Under the pieces are notes generated by a model that saw only the letters and a program-made list of their open reading frames with translations, was not told where the DNA came from and searched no databases. DNA of 64,000 nt, taken from UBA4416 sp020846025. GTDB lineage: Bacteria; Bacteroidota; Bacteroidia; B-17B0; Aurantibacillaceae. Positions 27,925-37,629 of this stretch are shown here, piece by piece (within the stretch, counting starts at the first letter, position 1; each line of letters opens with the position of its first letter). A program made the translations under genes and the position numbers. Location: NCBI GenBank assembly GCA_963169295.1, contig CAUJDD010000102.1, forward strand, positions 1 to 64,000. Direction: 5' to 3'.

Positions 27925-28713
27925 TTATAAGTTAGCTGTTCTTCCACCATCTACTGGTAAATTAATGCCATTAATGTAAGAAGCTGCAGGCGATGCAAGA
28001 AATGCCACCGCATTGGCAACCTCTGAAGCTTCAGCAAATCTTCCCATCGGAATTTCTGCTAGCATTTCATCTGAAATTAAACTAACAGAATGCCCTGATT
28101 TGATAGCCTTATTTTCAATAATACTTTTTAACCGAACTGTAGAAGTTGCACCAGGCAATACATTATTTACAGTAATATTAAATTTACCTAACTCATTTGC
28201 TAATGTTTTAGCCCAGTTACCAACGGCAGCCCGAATCGTGTTAGAAACTCCTAAATTTGGTAAAGGCGCTTTTACAGAAGTAGAAATAATATTAATAATT
28301 CGACCATATTTAGCATTTTTCATACTCTCTAAGCAGGCTTGCACTAAAATATGATTACATATTAAATGATTATTAAATGCCGATGTAAACTCTTCTATTT
28401 TTGCTAAATGTGCCGGGCCTGCTGCTGGGCCACCAGTATTATTTACAAGTATATGAACAATTGGCTGACGTTGTAAATAAGCCTCTATAATTTGTTTTAA
28501 TTCATTTGGCTTACTAAAATCTACACATAAATACGAATGTAATTGACCCGATGAAGTATTCAACTCCTGCTTTACCGCTTTTAAACTCTCTTCATTACGA
28601 GCTACTAATGTTACATGAGCCCCCATATTTGCTAACTCAATAGCTACAGCCTTTCCAATACCCTGTGTACTACCACATACAATGGCTTGCTTATTTTTTA
28701 AATCTAAATTCAT
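27925..28713 (-). CDS. Short-chain dehydrogenase/reductase family protein without the Tyr-Lys pair
   Basis: A 262-residue Rossmann protein. The NAD(P)-binding G-S-T-Q-G-I-G motif is at about 14-20, N-N-T-G-G near 89-93, the Ser of the active site in I-S-T-S-V near 142, and the C-terminal P-V-D-G-G tail. Where SDRs carry Y-x-x-x-K, this protein has S-N-T-I-R followed by A-A-V-G-N-W-A-K-T-L. A subgroup of bacterial SDRs shares this S-N-x-x-R form, so it looks like lineage divergence rather than a mutation. Substrate unknown; classical hydride-transfer catalysis is doubtful. It is a single gene between two minus-strand units. Confidence 0.85.
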   Translation of the reverse strand: MNLDLKNKQAIVCGSTQGIGKAVAIELANMGAHVTLVARNEESLKAVKQELNTSSGQLHSYLCVDFSKPNELKQIIEAYLQRQPIVHILVNNTGGPAAGPAHLAKIEEFTSAFNNHLICNHILVQACLESMKNAKYGRIINIISTSVKAPLPNLGVSNTIRAAVGNWAKTLANELGKFNITVNNVLPGATSTVRLKSIIENKAIKSGHSVSLISDEMLAEIPMGRFAEASEVANAVAFLASPAASYINGINLPVDGGRTANL

Positions 28714-28769
28714 ACCGTTTTAATTAAAACACGAATATACAAATTTGATTTAAGACTATTTTATCAGTG

Positions 28770-29207
28770 CTAATTATAAAATAAGTCGAAACTAGAGTTA
28801 GCAATTTTTATGGTTGCCGATTGTTCTTTTAATAAAACTTTATAGGGTTTTAAATCAAATAAAATTTTCACAACAGTCATAGCTTTACACATAGAAGGTT
28901 CAGCCCAACGTGGCATAAACACTAATTGATTTTGATGATTTATAATGTTATCAGTCATTAACTCTAAATTGCCATTACAACCACCATATACCACTGATAA
29001 CTCTAGGCAGTCATCAATCATTTGGGCATTTCTTACTTCACACACAAAGCCTGAAAAAAGTTCTGGTAATTGTTTTACCTTTTTCACTTCATAACAATTG
29101 TTGTAATCCACTATTTTACCATTTACTTTAAATTCATTAATATTCTGCCCCATTATTGCAAAGGGAAATAAAAAGTAGATGATTAAATTTTTAAATAAGA
29201 ACATCAT
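28770..29207 (-). CDS. Small exported protein, unknown function
   Basis: A 145-residue protein with an N-terminal signal peptide (hydrophobic core F-L-F-K-N-L-I-I-Y-F-L-F-P-F, then M-G-Q). The mature domain has five Cys (E-C/N-N-C-Y-E, F-V-C-E-V, D-D-C-L-E, G-G-C-N-G, S-M-C-K-A), suggesting disulphide bonds. The stretch L-S-V-V-Y-G-G-C-N-G-N-L-E-L followed by P-R-W-A-E-P resembles conserved secreted proteins of Bacteroidota whose role I do not know. Its ATG overlaps the ybeY stop by four bases (ATGA), so it is translated as the last gene of the DUF4175-ATPase-ybeY operon. Confidence 0.7.
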   Translation of the reverse strand: MMFLFKNLIIYFLFPFAIMGQNINEFKVNGKIVDYNNCYEVKKVKQLPELFSGFVCEVRNAQMIDDCLELSVVYGGCNGNLELMTDNIINHQNQLVFMPRWAEPSMCKAMTVVKILFDLKPYKVLLKEQSATIKIANSSFDLFYN

Positions 29208-29620
29208 TTTTCAATAAACTTGAGTGCCCAGTTTTCTTTTTTACGCATGGTTTCCGATTCTAACTTAGTTTTATCTTTATAACCACACAAATGTAAAATA
29301 CCATGAATCATTACACGGTATAATTCTTCTTGAAATGTTACCTTAAATTTATTAGCGTTTTCTTCTACACGCTCTATACTAATAAAAATATCGCTATTAA
29401 TAGTTTTAGATTGGGTATAATCAAAAGTAATAATATCTGTATAGGTATGATGATGGAGGTGTTTAATATTAATTTCTAATAACTCATCATCGCTACAAAA
29501 AATATAATTGATATTACCTAAAACATGTTTCTCCTTTTCGGTAATGGATTTTATCCATTGCTTAATTTTAGTTTTATTCTTTAAATTAAAATTAAGACTG
29601 AGGTTTGAAAACGTAATCAT
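29204..29620 (-). CDS. ybeY: Endoribonuclease YbeY (rRNA maturation)
   Basis: YbeY is a zinc-dependent endoribonuclease for 16S rRNA 3'-end maturation and ribosome quality control. The 138-residue length fits. The conserved N-terminal I-N-Y-I-F-C-S-D-D-E-L-L-E-I-N, then H-T-Y-T-D-I-I-T-F-D-Y and the metal motif M-I-H-G-I-L-H-L-C-G-Y are all there. The third metal ligand of E. coli (G-x-D-H) is here G-Y-K-D-K, a form I recall from Bacteroidota YbeY. Start and stop codons overlap the neighbours by one and four bases, giving tight coupling in the operon. Confidence 0.92.
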   Translation of the reverse strand: MITFSNLSLNFNLKNKTKIKQWIKSITEKEKHVLGNINYIFCSDDELLEINIKHLHHHTYTDIITFDYTQSKTINSDIFISIERVEENANKFKVTFQEELYRVMIHGILHLCGYKDKTKLESETMRKKENWALKFIEK

Positions 29621-30030
29621 TAATTAACATGAAAGGTAAGCATTACCTCATTTCCATTGTTTTTAAACTCAACTTTATCGGCTAGGTTTTTCATTAAAAA
29701 AACACCTCTACCATGTGGTTTATCTATATTAACCGGATCAGTAGGGTCGGGTAAATTATTATAATCAAAACCCTGTCCTTCATCTGCTACAATAAACTTG
29801 ATGTTTTTTTCTTCCGATTCAAATCCAATTTTTATTTGTTTTTGTGGATTACTTTTATTGCCATGGTATATAGCATTATTTACAGCTTCGGTAACTGCTA
29901 TTAAAATATTGCCGTAGCTGTCTTCATTAATATTAAATACATCGCACACATCATCTACCAATCGCTCTACTAATCGAATGTTTTCTGATGATGATGGGAT
30001 ATTTATTTTCTCTCCTCTTCCCGGTATCAT
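29620..30030 (-). CDS. RsbW-type serine kinase / anti-sigma regulatory ATPase
   Basis: A 136-residue stand-alone GHKL (HATPase) domain. The N-box E-A-V-N-N-A-I-Y-H-G-N is at about 49-59, G1 V-A-D-E-G-Q-G-F-D at 77-85 and G2 G-R-G-V-F-L-M near 105-111. Such domains bind ATP and either phosphorylate an anti-anti-sigma factor or bind a sigma factor; no partner (STAS protein or SigB-like sigma factor) is encoded in the window. It overlaps the DUF4175 gene by four bases and ybeY by one base. The conserved coupling to an envelope protein and YbeY is a known Bacteroidota arrangement as I recall; its meaning is unclear. Confidence 0.85.
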   Translation of the reverse strand: MIPGRGEKINIPSSSENIRLVERLVDDVCDVFNINEDSYGNILIAVTEAVNNAIYHGNKSNPQKQIKIGFESEEKNIKFIVADEGQGFDYNNLPDPTDPVNIDKPHGRGVFLMKNLADKVEFKNNGNEVMLTFHVN

Positions 30031-33000
30031 TTATTCATACTATTAAAATATTCGTTTACTTTTTGTTTATAATAAGGTGTTAAACTTGGTGAAACCGTAT
30101 TTAACAACTCCAATTCTTTTTCTTTTAGTCTTTTATACTCTAAAAATTGGCTAGGGTTACTAAAATCTTGATTTTTTGCTTCATTACTTTTCCGTTGTTC
30201 ATCTTGTTCACGTTCCCGCTCTGCTTTTTCACTTTCTAAAAGTTTAGTTATTATATCTTGCTGTCTTTTAAGAGTTTCCTGTGTAATTTTTCGATTAACT
30301 AAATCTCGCTCCGTTTCTTCCATCATATCAGCAATGTTTCCGCCAGGGTTTGATCCCCCCTCTTTTTTAATTTTATCCATCATTTGTTGCATTTGGCGAC
30401 GTAAAGCCTCTTGCTGAGCCGCCATTTTGGCTAATTGCTCACTCATACCTTGTCCTTGTTGGCCTGGCATAGAGCCTTGTTGCCCCTGTTGTCCTACTCC
30501 ACCTTGTCCGCCTGGTTTTTGTCCACCTGGTTTCTGTCCTGGTTTTTGTCCACCTGGCTTATTAGCTTGTTGTTCTAATTGTTTTTTTAACTCTTCAATT
30601 TGCTGATTTAGACGTTGCTGCATTTGCTTTAAGCTTTGCATACTCGGAGTCCCTTCTCCTGGTTTTTGCCCCGGACTTGGTTTTTGACCTTTGCCTGGTT
30701 TCTTACAACTACCACTACCTGGTTTACCTTGTTTCTGGTCTTTAGCTTGTTTTTGCATCTGTTCCAATGATTCGTTGAGCAATAAAGCTAAATTATTTAT
30801 AGAGGTCATAGAATACTGCATACGCATTTGCGCATTTGATTGCATCCTCTCAGCTAATTCCTCTACTGCTTTACCCATATTCATATTAATTGCCGAAATT
30901 TCGCGATTAACCGTTGCGCTAATCATAGGTTGGCGTTTGCTTAAAGCTAATAAACTATCTTCAATTATCTTAGAGTCATCTTGCAATTTTTTTTGAGTTT
31001 GTGTTACTTTTAAATATTGTGGATTGTCACTTCTTATTTTAGAAAGTTGTCCCATTAAATTTTCTTGAGCAAAAGATAGGTTTAATAAATTTTCTAAAAT
31101 TTGGCGAACTGCCTGCATATCTTCATCTTGAGATTCTTGTTGCATGGCATCTAAGGCTTGTTGCATTTGTTGTTGCATTTGCTGCATCCCTTCTGATGCT
31201 TTTTGTTGTGATTGCGATGCTTTCTTTTTATTATTTTGATTTAGTTGATTGGAACTATTTTGCATCTCTTGCGACACCTCTTTTTGCTGTTGCTCTGTTT
31301 TTGGAATTTCATTAGGGCTTTCGAGTGCTGCATTTTTCTCTTGCAGCTCTTTTAAATCTTTTTTTAAATCGTCAAATTGTTTATTGAGTTCGTTTTGTTT
31401 TTGTTCTAATTCTTTTGATGAATTTGATTTTTGTTCTTTATCATTTTTAGCATCTGTTTTTGATGTATCATCATTTTTAGCATCCTTCTCATTCGTTTTT
31501 TCGTTATCCTTTTCGTTTGGTTTCTCGCTATTTTTATTGCCTTCAGTTTCTTTTTTTAACGCATCTTCTTTTGTTTTTATATCTTGTAATTTATCAATGG
31601 CTTGTTCTAGTTTTTGTTCTATCTCCATTTGTTTAAAGGCTTCTAAGGTACGATCGAGTTCCTTTTCCATATCTTTATTGGTTAGTTTCAATTCTTCTAA
31701 CTTTTGCTGAACCTGATTTTTATCTAATTTATCCATCAATTTATTTAGCTCATCAAATAGTTTTTTCATTTCGGGCGACATAATATTTTCAAATAACTCT
31801 TCGAGTTGTTTTTGTTTCTCAAGTAAAGATTCGCTCAATTGTTGATTTTCTTGTTGTTGCTGATTGTTGAGTTGATTTTGTTGTTTATTCTCGTCTATTT
31901 TCGATTTCAACTCATTTTGTTTTTTAATAATCTCTTCTAATTTTTTCTTAGCCTCATAATCAATTTGTTTTTTATCTACTAATTTTCTACTCAAATCATT
32001 TATATCTTTTTGTAAATCTTTAGCTTGCTTAGCATTTTGCTCAAGGTCTTTCTTAATTTCGGAATTTGTTTTATCTGTAGCAGCATTCAATTCATCCATC
32101 GTTGGCGATTTATATTGCATAGTTTGTGTTTTTGCTGATTTTGCACCTATGATGCCATCGTTATCCCAAACTTCAAAATAGTATTCAATTTTATCGCCAG
32201 GTAATAATTGAAATTTAGACGCATCTAAAAAATAAAAATAAGGTTGAGAAATTTGTTGTTTATCAATTCCCATGGCTTGCTCTCCCGTTTTAATTATTGG
32301 CTTTCCTAAAGAATCTTGGGTGTAGAGTATGTACTTAAATTGCAATTTAGTAAAGCCATAGTCATCTTTAACAGTTCCAGAGAAATAAATATTTTTCGAA
32401 TTTAATGAATCTACTTTCTCGCTCACATCAATTAAAGGAACTTGGTCTGGAATAACATTAATGGTATAATTAACCGAATCGGGATTTTGTTTTAAAAAAT
32501 GATTCATTGTTTTAATACTATATGATGTGCTTTGCATCATTTGTTTAGAAAACAAAAACTCTTTATCTGATTTTTTATTTGCATCAAGTATGGTATCGGC
32601 AAATCTTAAATAAATTTGATCGGTGTTTTTTGTTTGAAACAACCATTGTAGTTTGGTGCCTTGTGGCAATTGTAAATCGCCAATATTAGAAACTGTTTCG
32701 TTAGCTTTATGTAAATATGCAGGATAGGTTAGCTGAATATCAAAACGCATTAACATAGGTTTTGGTAGCACCAATAATTCGTAAGATTTAGAATTATACC
32801 CTGCTGCCACAAAAACAAAATTTTGATTTTTTTGAACATTTTTAAATGTATAAGCAAAATTTAATTTATCTGCTTTGTCCATTTTATGTTCAATACCATC
32901 AACTAATACAAAAACTTCATTTGGTATTTCATTGCCTTTAAGTTTTAATTCCAATTTAAAATCTTGTTGTTGTATGGCTTCTAAATTTTTATTAGTAATT

Positions 33001-33602
33001 TCAAATTGAAATGGCGCTTGTTTTTCAAAATAAGTTTGATGAAACACCATTCTTTCAGTACCATCGGTAATAATACTTGGTTTAATCAAAAAAATAAGTA
33101 CAAATAAAATAATAGGTGGTAACGCATATTTTAAATATTGCTTGTTGTCTTTAAGATTAATTGCCGAAGTAAATGGAATAGGCTTTAACTCTTCCATTTT
33201 TTGATTAATGCTTGCCGTTAATAATTCAACGGACAAAATAGAGCCAGCATTTTTTTGTAATTGTAAAGTATTAAGCAATTTATCATTTATAGAATTAAAA
33301 TGTTTACCAACAATATGTGCTGCCTCCTCATAAGAAATCACAGAACCAAGCCTATTTAATTTTAATAAAGGAATGACAATGTATTTAGCTAATACAAAAG
33401 CGCTGCATGTCATAAACACATAAAATAATATAGTGCGCGCAGTGATACCAAACTCAGCAAAATACTCGGTAATTACAATAAATAAGAATACTGCTACTAA
33501 CAACCCTGTAGCATACAACAAGCCTTTAATGAGTTGATTTTTATAATACTTCCGAATAAACTCATCGAGCTTTAGAATAAGTATGTTTTGTGATGTATTC
33601 AC
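30027..33602 (-). CDS. DUF4175-type membrane protein with long coiled coil
   Basis: A 1191-residue protein with two N-terminal transmembrane segments (about 22-44 and 52-75) plus a third near 157-175. A beta-rich domain of about 300 residues follows, then coiled coil from about 480 to 900 rich in Gln, Lys and Glu. A Gly/Pro/Lys/Gln low-complexity stretch at roughly 950-1070 has repeated G-Q-K-P-G units, and the end is helical. The start is a GTG at 33602. The architecture matches DUF4175 proteins of Bacteroidota; function unknown. The coiled coil suggests a large extracytoplasmic scaffold. It leads the operon with the RsbW-type ATPase and ybeY. Confidence 0.78.
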   Translation of the reverse strand: MNTSQNILILKLDEFIRKYYKNQLIKGLLYATGLLVAVFLFIVITEYFAEFGITARTILFYVFMTCSAFVLAKYIVIPLLKLNRLGSVISYEEAAHIVGKHFNSINDKLLNTLQLQKNAGSILSVELLTASINQKMEELKPIPFTSAINLKDNKQYLKYALPPIILFVLIFLIKPSIITDGTERMVFHQTYFEKQAPFQFEITNKNLEAIQQQDFKLELKLKGNEIPNEVFVLVDGIEHKMDKADKLNFAYTFKNVQKNQNFVFVAAGYNSKSYELLVLPKPMLMRFDIQLTYPAYLHKANETVSNIGDLQLPQGTKLQWLFQTKNTDQIYLRFADTILDANKKSDKEFLFSKQMMQSTSYSIKTMNHFLKQNPDSVNYTINVIPDQVPLIDVSEKVDSLNSKNIYFSGTVKDDYGFTKLQFKYILYTQDSLGKPIIKTGEQAMGIDKQQISQPYFYFLDASKFQLLPGDKIEYYFEVWDNDGIIGAKSAKTQTMQYKSPTMDELNAATDKTNSEIKKDLEQNAKQAKDLQKDINDLSRKLVDKKQIDYEAKKKLEEIIKKQNELKSKIDENKQQNQLNNQQQQENQQLSESLLEKQKQLEELFENIMSPEMKKLFDELNKLMDKLDKNQVQQKLEELKLTNKDMEKELDRTLEAFKQMEIEQKLEQAIDKLQDIKTKEDALKKETEGNKNSEKPNEKDNEKTNEKDAKNDDTSKTDAKNDKEQKSNSSKELEQKQNELNKQFDDLKKDLKELQEKNAALESPNEIPKTEQQQKEVSQEMQNSSNQLNQNNKKKASQSQQKASEGMQQMQQQMQQALDAMQQESQDEDMQAVRQILENLLNLSFAQENLMGQLSKIRSDNPQYLKVTQTQKKLQDDSKIIEDSLLALSKRQPMISATVNREISAINMNMGKAVEELAERMQSNAQMRMQYSMTSINNLALLLNESLEQMQKQAKDQKQGKPGSGSCKKPGKGQKPSPGQKPGEGTPSMQSLKQMQQRLNQQIEELKKQLEQQANKPGGQKPGQKPGGQKPGGQGGVGQQGQQGSMPGQQGQGMSEQLAKMAAQQEALRRQMQQMMDKIKKEGGSNPGGNIADMMEETERDLVNRKITQETLKRQQDIITKLLESEKAEREREQDEQRKSNEAKNQDFSNPSQFLEYKRLKEKELELLNTVSPSLTPYYKQKVNEYFNSMNK

Positions 33603-33672
33603 TAAATAAGTTAATTACCAAATTTAACGAAAACTTGGGAGGTATAAAACGAAATTTGTGTTAAAGAAGAAA

Positions 33673-35622
33673 TTAAACAGCCTTAATATGTTGTTTTAAT
33701 TTAAGAATTTCTAAAACTTCTTGATAAATAAGCGAAGCAGAGAAACCACATTCTTCATATAACTCGGGCTGTTCACCATGTTCAATAAATTTATCAGGAA
33801 TACCAAGGCGTTTTACTTGGGCACTGTAATTATTTTCTGCCATAAACTCTAATACTGCACTTCCAACGCCACCTACAATGGTTCCATCTTCTACCGTAAT
33901 AATTTTTTTATAACGAGAAAATACCTCATGTAACAAGGTTTCATCTAATGGTTTAGCAAATCTTAAATCGTAATGTGCTACTGATATTCCCTCTTCTTCA
34001 AGTTTTGAAATAGCTTGAGTAACCAAGTTGCCTGGATGCCCTAATGAAAGAATTGCCAGCTCCTTACCATCTTTTAATTTTCTTCCTTTTCCAATTTCAA
34101 TTTTCTTAAAAGGTGTTTTCCATTCTACCATTACTCCATTTCCGCGTGGATATCGAATACTAAACGGTGCTTGAATTTCATCTAACTGAGCTGTGTACAT
34201 TAAATTACGAAGTTCCTCCTCATTCATTGGTGCACTTACAATCATATTAGGGATACAACGGAAGTAAGCAATATCAAAGGCACCATGATGCGTTGGTCCA
34301 TCAGCACCTGCCAATCCGCCTCTATCTAAACAGAACACTACTTTTAAATTTTGTAGAGCTACATCATGCACAACTTGATCGTAAGCACGTTGCATGAAAG
34401 AAGAATAAATATTGCAAAAAGGCACTAAACCTTGCGTAGCTAATCCGGCACTAAATGTAACAGCATGTTGTTCGGCAATACCTACATCAAAGGCTCTATC
34501 AGGCATTGCTTTCATCATTAAATTTAATGAACAGCCTGTAGGCATAGCTGGTGTAATGCCCATTATTTTTGAATTTTTTTCTGCTAACTCAATAATGGTA
34601 TGCCCAAACACATCTTGGTATTTTGGTGGTTGAGGTTCTTTAGGCGTTACTTTTATAATTTCGCCTGTATCTTTATTAAACAATCCTGGAGCATGCCACA
34701 CGGTTTCATTTCCTTCTTCAGAAAATTTATATCCTTTACCTTTTTTAGTTAGTACATGTAATAATTTAGGGCCTGGAATATCTTTCAAATCTGCCATCAC
34801 TTTTGTTAAGCGCACCACATCATGTCCATCCACAGGACCAAAATATCTAAACTTTAACGATTCAAAAAGATTACTTTGGTGTAATAAAGATGTCTTTACG
34901 GCATTTTCTACTTTACTGGCAATTTCTTGAGCATTAGGGCCAAATTTGCTTATCTTTCCAAGTAAATCCCACACCATATCTTTTGCTTTATTATAGGTGT
35001 GTGAAGTGGTAATATCAGTTAAATATTCTCGCAATGCTCCAACATTTGGATCGATACTCATGCAATTATCATTCAGTACAACTAATAAATTAGCATTAGA
35101 AATTCCTGCATGATTTAAGGCTTCAAAAGCCTGGCCAGCTGTCATAGAACCATCTCCTATAACAGCAATATGATGTTTATCCTTTATACCCTTGTACTGA
35201 CTAGCTACCGCCATTCCTAAAGCTCCACCTATCGAGGTAGATGAATGTCCCACGCCAAAAGTATCGTACTCACTTTCTGATCGCTTAGGAAAACCACTAA
35301 TACCTTTATAAATACGGTTAGAGTGAAACACATCTCGGCGACCGGTAATAATTTTATGACCATAGGCTTGATGTCCTACATCCCATACCAATTGGTCGTA
35401 AGGTGTATTAAACACATAATGAAGTGCCGTAGTTAATTCCACAACACCCAATGAAGCACCAAAGTGCCCACCTTTTACAGAAACAATATCAATAATAAAT
35501 TGACGTAGCTCAGAACAAAACTGTTCTAACTCATCTTCCTTTAGTTTCTTTAAATCGGCAGGAGAATTAACTTTAGCTAATAAATCCCCAGGAATGACAC
35601 CCGAACCTTTTACAATTTCCAT
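33673..35622 (-). CDS. dxs: 1-deoxy-D-xylulose-5-phosphate synthase
   Basis: DXS condenses pyruvate and glyceraldehyde-3-phosphate with thiamine diphosphate to start the MEP isoprenoid pathway. In 649 residues: V-W-D-V-G-H-Q-A-Y-G-H-K near 79-90, thiamine-site G-D-G-S-M-T-A-G-Q-A near 154-163 with N-D-N near 182, the transketolase central domain (G-I-A-E-Q-H-A-V-T near 381) with D-R-G-G-L-A-G-A-D-G-P-T-H, and a C-terminal domain. Length and order are normal. A TATTTTTG element (TAnnTTTG) lies only six bases upstream of the ATG (35628-35635), so the transcript may be nearly leaderless. No other MEP gene is in the window. Confidence 0.96.
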   Translation of the reverse strand: MEIVKGSGVIPGDLLAKVNSPADLKKLKEDELEQFCSELRQFIIDIVSVKGGHFGASLGVVELTTALHYVFNTPYDQLVWDVGHQAYGHKIITGRRDVFHSNRIYKGISGFPKRSESEYDTFGVGHSSTSIGGALGMAVASQYKGIKDKHHIAVIGDGSMTAGQAFEALNHAGISNANLLVVLNDNCMSIDPNVGALREYLTDITTSHTYNKAKDMVWDLLGKISKFGPNAQEIASKVENAVKTSLLHQSNLFESLKFRYFGPVDGHDVVRLTKVMADLKDIPGPKLLHVLTKKGKGYKFSEEGNETVWHAPGLFNKDTGEIIKVTPKEPQPPKYQDVFGHTIIELAEKNSKIMGITPAMPTGCSLNLMMKAMPDRAFDVGIAEQHAVTFSAGLATQGLVPFCNIYSSFMQRAYDQVVHDVALQNLKVVFCLDRGGLAGADGPTHHGAFDIAYFRCIPNMIVSAPMNEEELRNLMYTAQLDEIQAPFSIRYPRGNGVMVEWKTPFKKIEIGKGRKLKDGKELAILSLGHPGNLVTQAISKLEEEGISVAHYDLRFAKPLDETLLHEVFSRYKKIITVEDGTIVGGVGSAVLEFMAENNYSAQVKRLGIPDKFIEHGEQPELYEECGFSASLIYQEVLEILKLKQHIKAV

Positions 35623-35748
35623 TGCTTCAAAAATACGCTATTTTTTCAATATGTAAAAACATGATTTTTAGATATTTATTGTGTTAAACACCGTTAATAA
35701 ACACTAATCCTTTATTAAAATAAGTATTATTGCAATTGAATAAAAGCT

Positions 35749-37629
35749 ATGATACAAGAGCAAACTACATATTCAGAACTCATTAACCTCACTAAACAAG
35801 TAAGAGCTTTTTCCAGTAATTCTCATGACTTATTTAATGAAAAATTAGAAAAACTTTTACGAACAAAATCTTCAGATGATTTATTAAAAAGTGAACTCAC
35901 CATTTTTTGTTTTCAGATACTCGAAAACGCCTCATTTGTAAAAGCTTTTACAGAATATGGTATTCTCTCTGATAGAGGTTTTATATCCGAAATTATATTA
36001 AGACTCAAACATAAAATTTTACCACCTAATTATGATGAGAAAGAGTTAAACCAATTTATACGTTTATTATTTCATAAACAAGATGATTATATATGGTTGC
36101 AGAAAATAAATTCCAGTAATTGGAAATTAATTGCTCAACTCATAGATGGCAAACAACTTATCACACATTCCAAACAACTCACACATCAAATTTATCAAGC
36201 CATTATTATTTTAAGCTATCGTTTATCATCTATTGTTATAAATCCATATATCACTTCAAAATTTAGGGATACTGGTTATACCGATGAAACCTTTTTTGAG
36301 TTTAATAACCAAATTTTAAGTTTTATAAAAAAACATTTTAACGATAACACTATTGAAATAGATGATAACGAATTTGAAATTGTTTTAAAAAACTTAAACT
36401 CAGCCGAAGAATTATTTTTACAATTAGAATCAAAAAAAGATGAGATAGGTACGAGCTTACATTTAACTTTTTTATCCATTCGAGCGCGTCAGCATATTGA
36501 TAGAATTAGATTATTGCTTGAGTTATTTGTGACAAAAGGCGAACAAGACAATATCTTAAATGTCTCTAAATTATTAACCGAGCTAGTAAAAGCAGAGCAT
36601 AAAAAAAATAGTTTAAGTGAATTTGTAAAAGCAAATACTCATTTAATGGCTTATCGAATTATTTGTCATGCTTCTGAAAAAGGAGAACATTACATTGGAT
36701 TTTCAAAGAAAGAAAATAGAAAATTACTTAAGTCAGCTATGGGTGGTGGATTAATAGTCGTTTTTTTAGTATTCATCAAACAATTTATACACACACTTCA
36801 TTTATCTTTATTTTTTGAAGGATTTTTATTCGGATTAAACTATGGATTAGGATTCGTTTTAATGCACTTACTTCATTTTACATTAGCCACCAAACAACCC
36901 GCTATGACTGCTGCCTATATTGCCAGTGGTATTGATAAATCAAACAAAGAGAATACAAACCCTTGGTTAATGTTTAAACAAGTAATTAATAGTCAGTTTA
37001 TTTCCTTAATAGGGAATTTGATTATTGTATTACCCTTGTGTTTTCTAATAACATGGGGGTTCATGAATTTCCTCGATTTGCATGTGTTAAATGAGGATGA
37101 AGCTAAAAATAGTTTGTATTCTAATCATCTATTTTATAGTGGTTCGTTAATTTTTGCAGCCATTGCAGGCGTATTTTTATCTATTACAGGTATTATTATT
37201 GGTTATGTAGATAATAAAGTAGTATATTCAGAAATTCCAGAACGCATTATAAAACATCCAAGTTTAGTTGCCATTTACTCCTTAACACTTAGGAAAAAAA
37301 TCGCTGCGTTTATTGGGAAAAATTTAGGTGGTATTATTGGTAATTTATTACTCGGTTTTATGCTCGGAATGGCTGGAAACATTGGCCATTTTATTGGCAT
37401 TCCCTTTGATATTAGACACGTTACTATTTCCTCAGGTTACTTTGGATTAGCTCTTGGAAGCGGTTATCAATTGGGATTAGATTTAATACTCACTGTTTTT
37501 GTTAGTGTATTATTAATAGGCACTGTCAATATCATTTCAAGCTTTCTCATCTCATTTATTTTAGCTTGTCGCTCACGTAATTTATCATGGAAAGAAACCC
37601 TGAAAATTTTAACTAAAGTAACTAGCTAA
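35749..37629 (+). CDS. PF10136-type ('site-specific recombinase' Gcr) inner-membrane protein
   Basis: A 626-residue protein with a soluble helical N-terminal half (about 1-320) and six or more hydrophobic segments from about 325 to 615. The signature near 360-385, N-Y-G-L-G-F-V-L-M-H-L-L-H-F-T-L then A-T-K-Q-P-A-M-T-A-A, is that of the family labelled site-specific recombinase (Gcr). I see no recombinase catalytic motif, so the label is probably historical and the protein is better called a membrane protein of unknown function. Its stop overlaps the convergent selD end by eight bases. It is divergent from dxs with a 126-base spacer. Confidence 0.82.
   Translation: MIQEQTTYSELINLTKQVRAFSSNSHDLFNEKLEKLLRTKSSDDLLKSELTIFCFQILENASFVKAFTEYGILSDRGFISEIILRLKHKILPPNYDEKELNQFIRLLFHKQDDYIWLQKINSSNWKLIAQLIDGKQLITHSKQLTHQIYQAIIILSYRLSSIVINPYITSKFRDTGYTDETFFEFNNQILSFIKKHFNDNTIEIDDNEFEIVLKNLNSAEELFLQLESKKDEIGTSLHLTFLSIRARQHIDRIRLLLELFVTKGEQDNILNVSKLLTELVKAEHKKNSLSEFVKANTHLMAYRIICHASEKGEHYIGFSKKENRKLLKSAMGGGLIVVFLVFIKQFIHTLHLSLFFEGFLFGLNYGLGFVLMHLLHFTLATKQPAMTAAYIASGIDKSNKENTNPWLMFKQVINSQFISLIGNLIIVLPLCFLITWGFMNFLDLHVLNEDEAKNSLYSNHLFYSGSLIFAAIAGVFLSITGIIIGYVDNKVVYSEIPERIIKHPSLVAIYSLTLRKKIAAFIGKNLGGIIGNLLLGFMLGMAGNIGHFIGIPFDIRHVTISSGYFGLALGSGYQLGLDLILTVFVSVLLIGTVNIISSFLISFILACRSRNLSWKETLKILTKVTS

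Noticed and set aside
35749..37629. Site-specific recombinase as evidence for a mobile element
   Set aside because: The PF10136 label is historical. The protein is a multi-pass membrane protein without recombinase residues, and no attachment site or other mobile gene is near.
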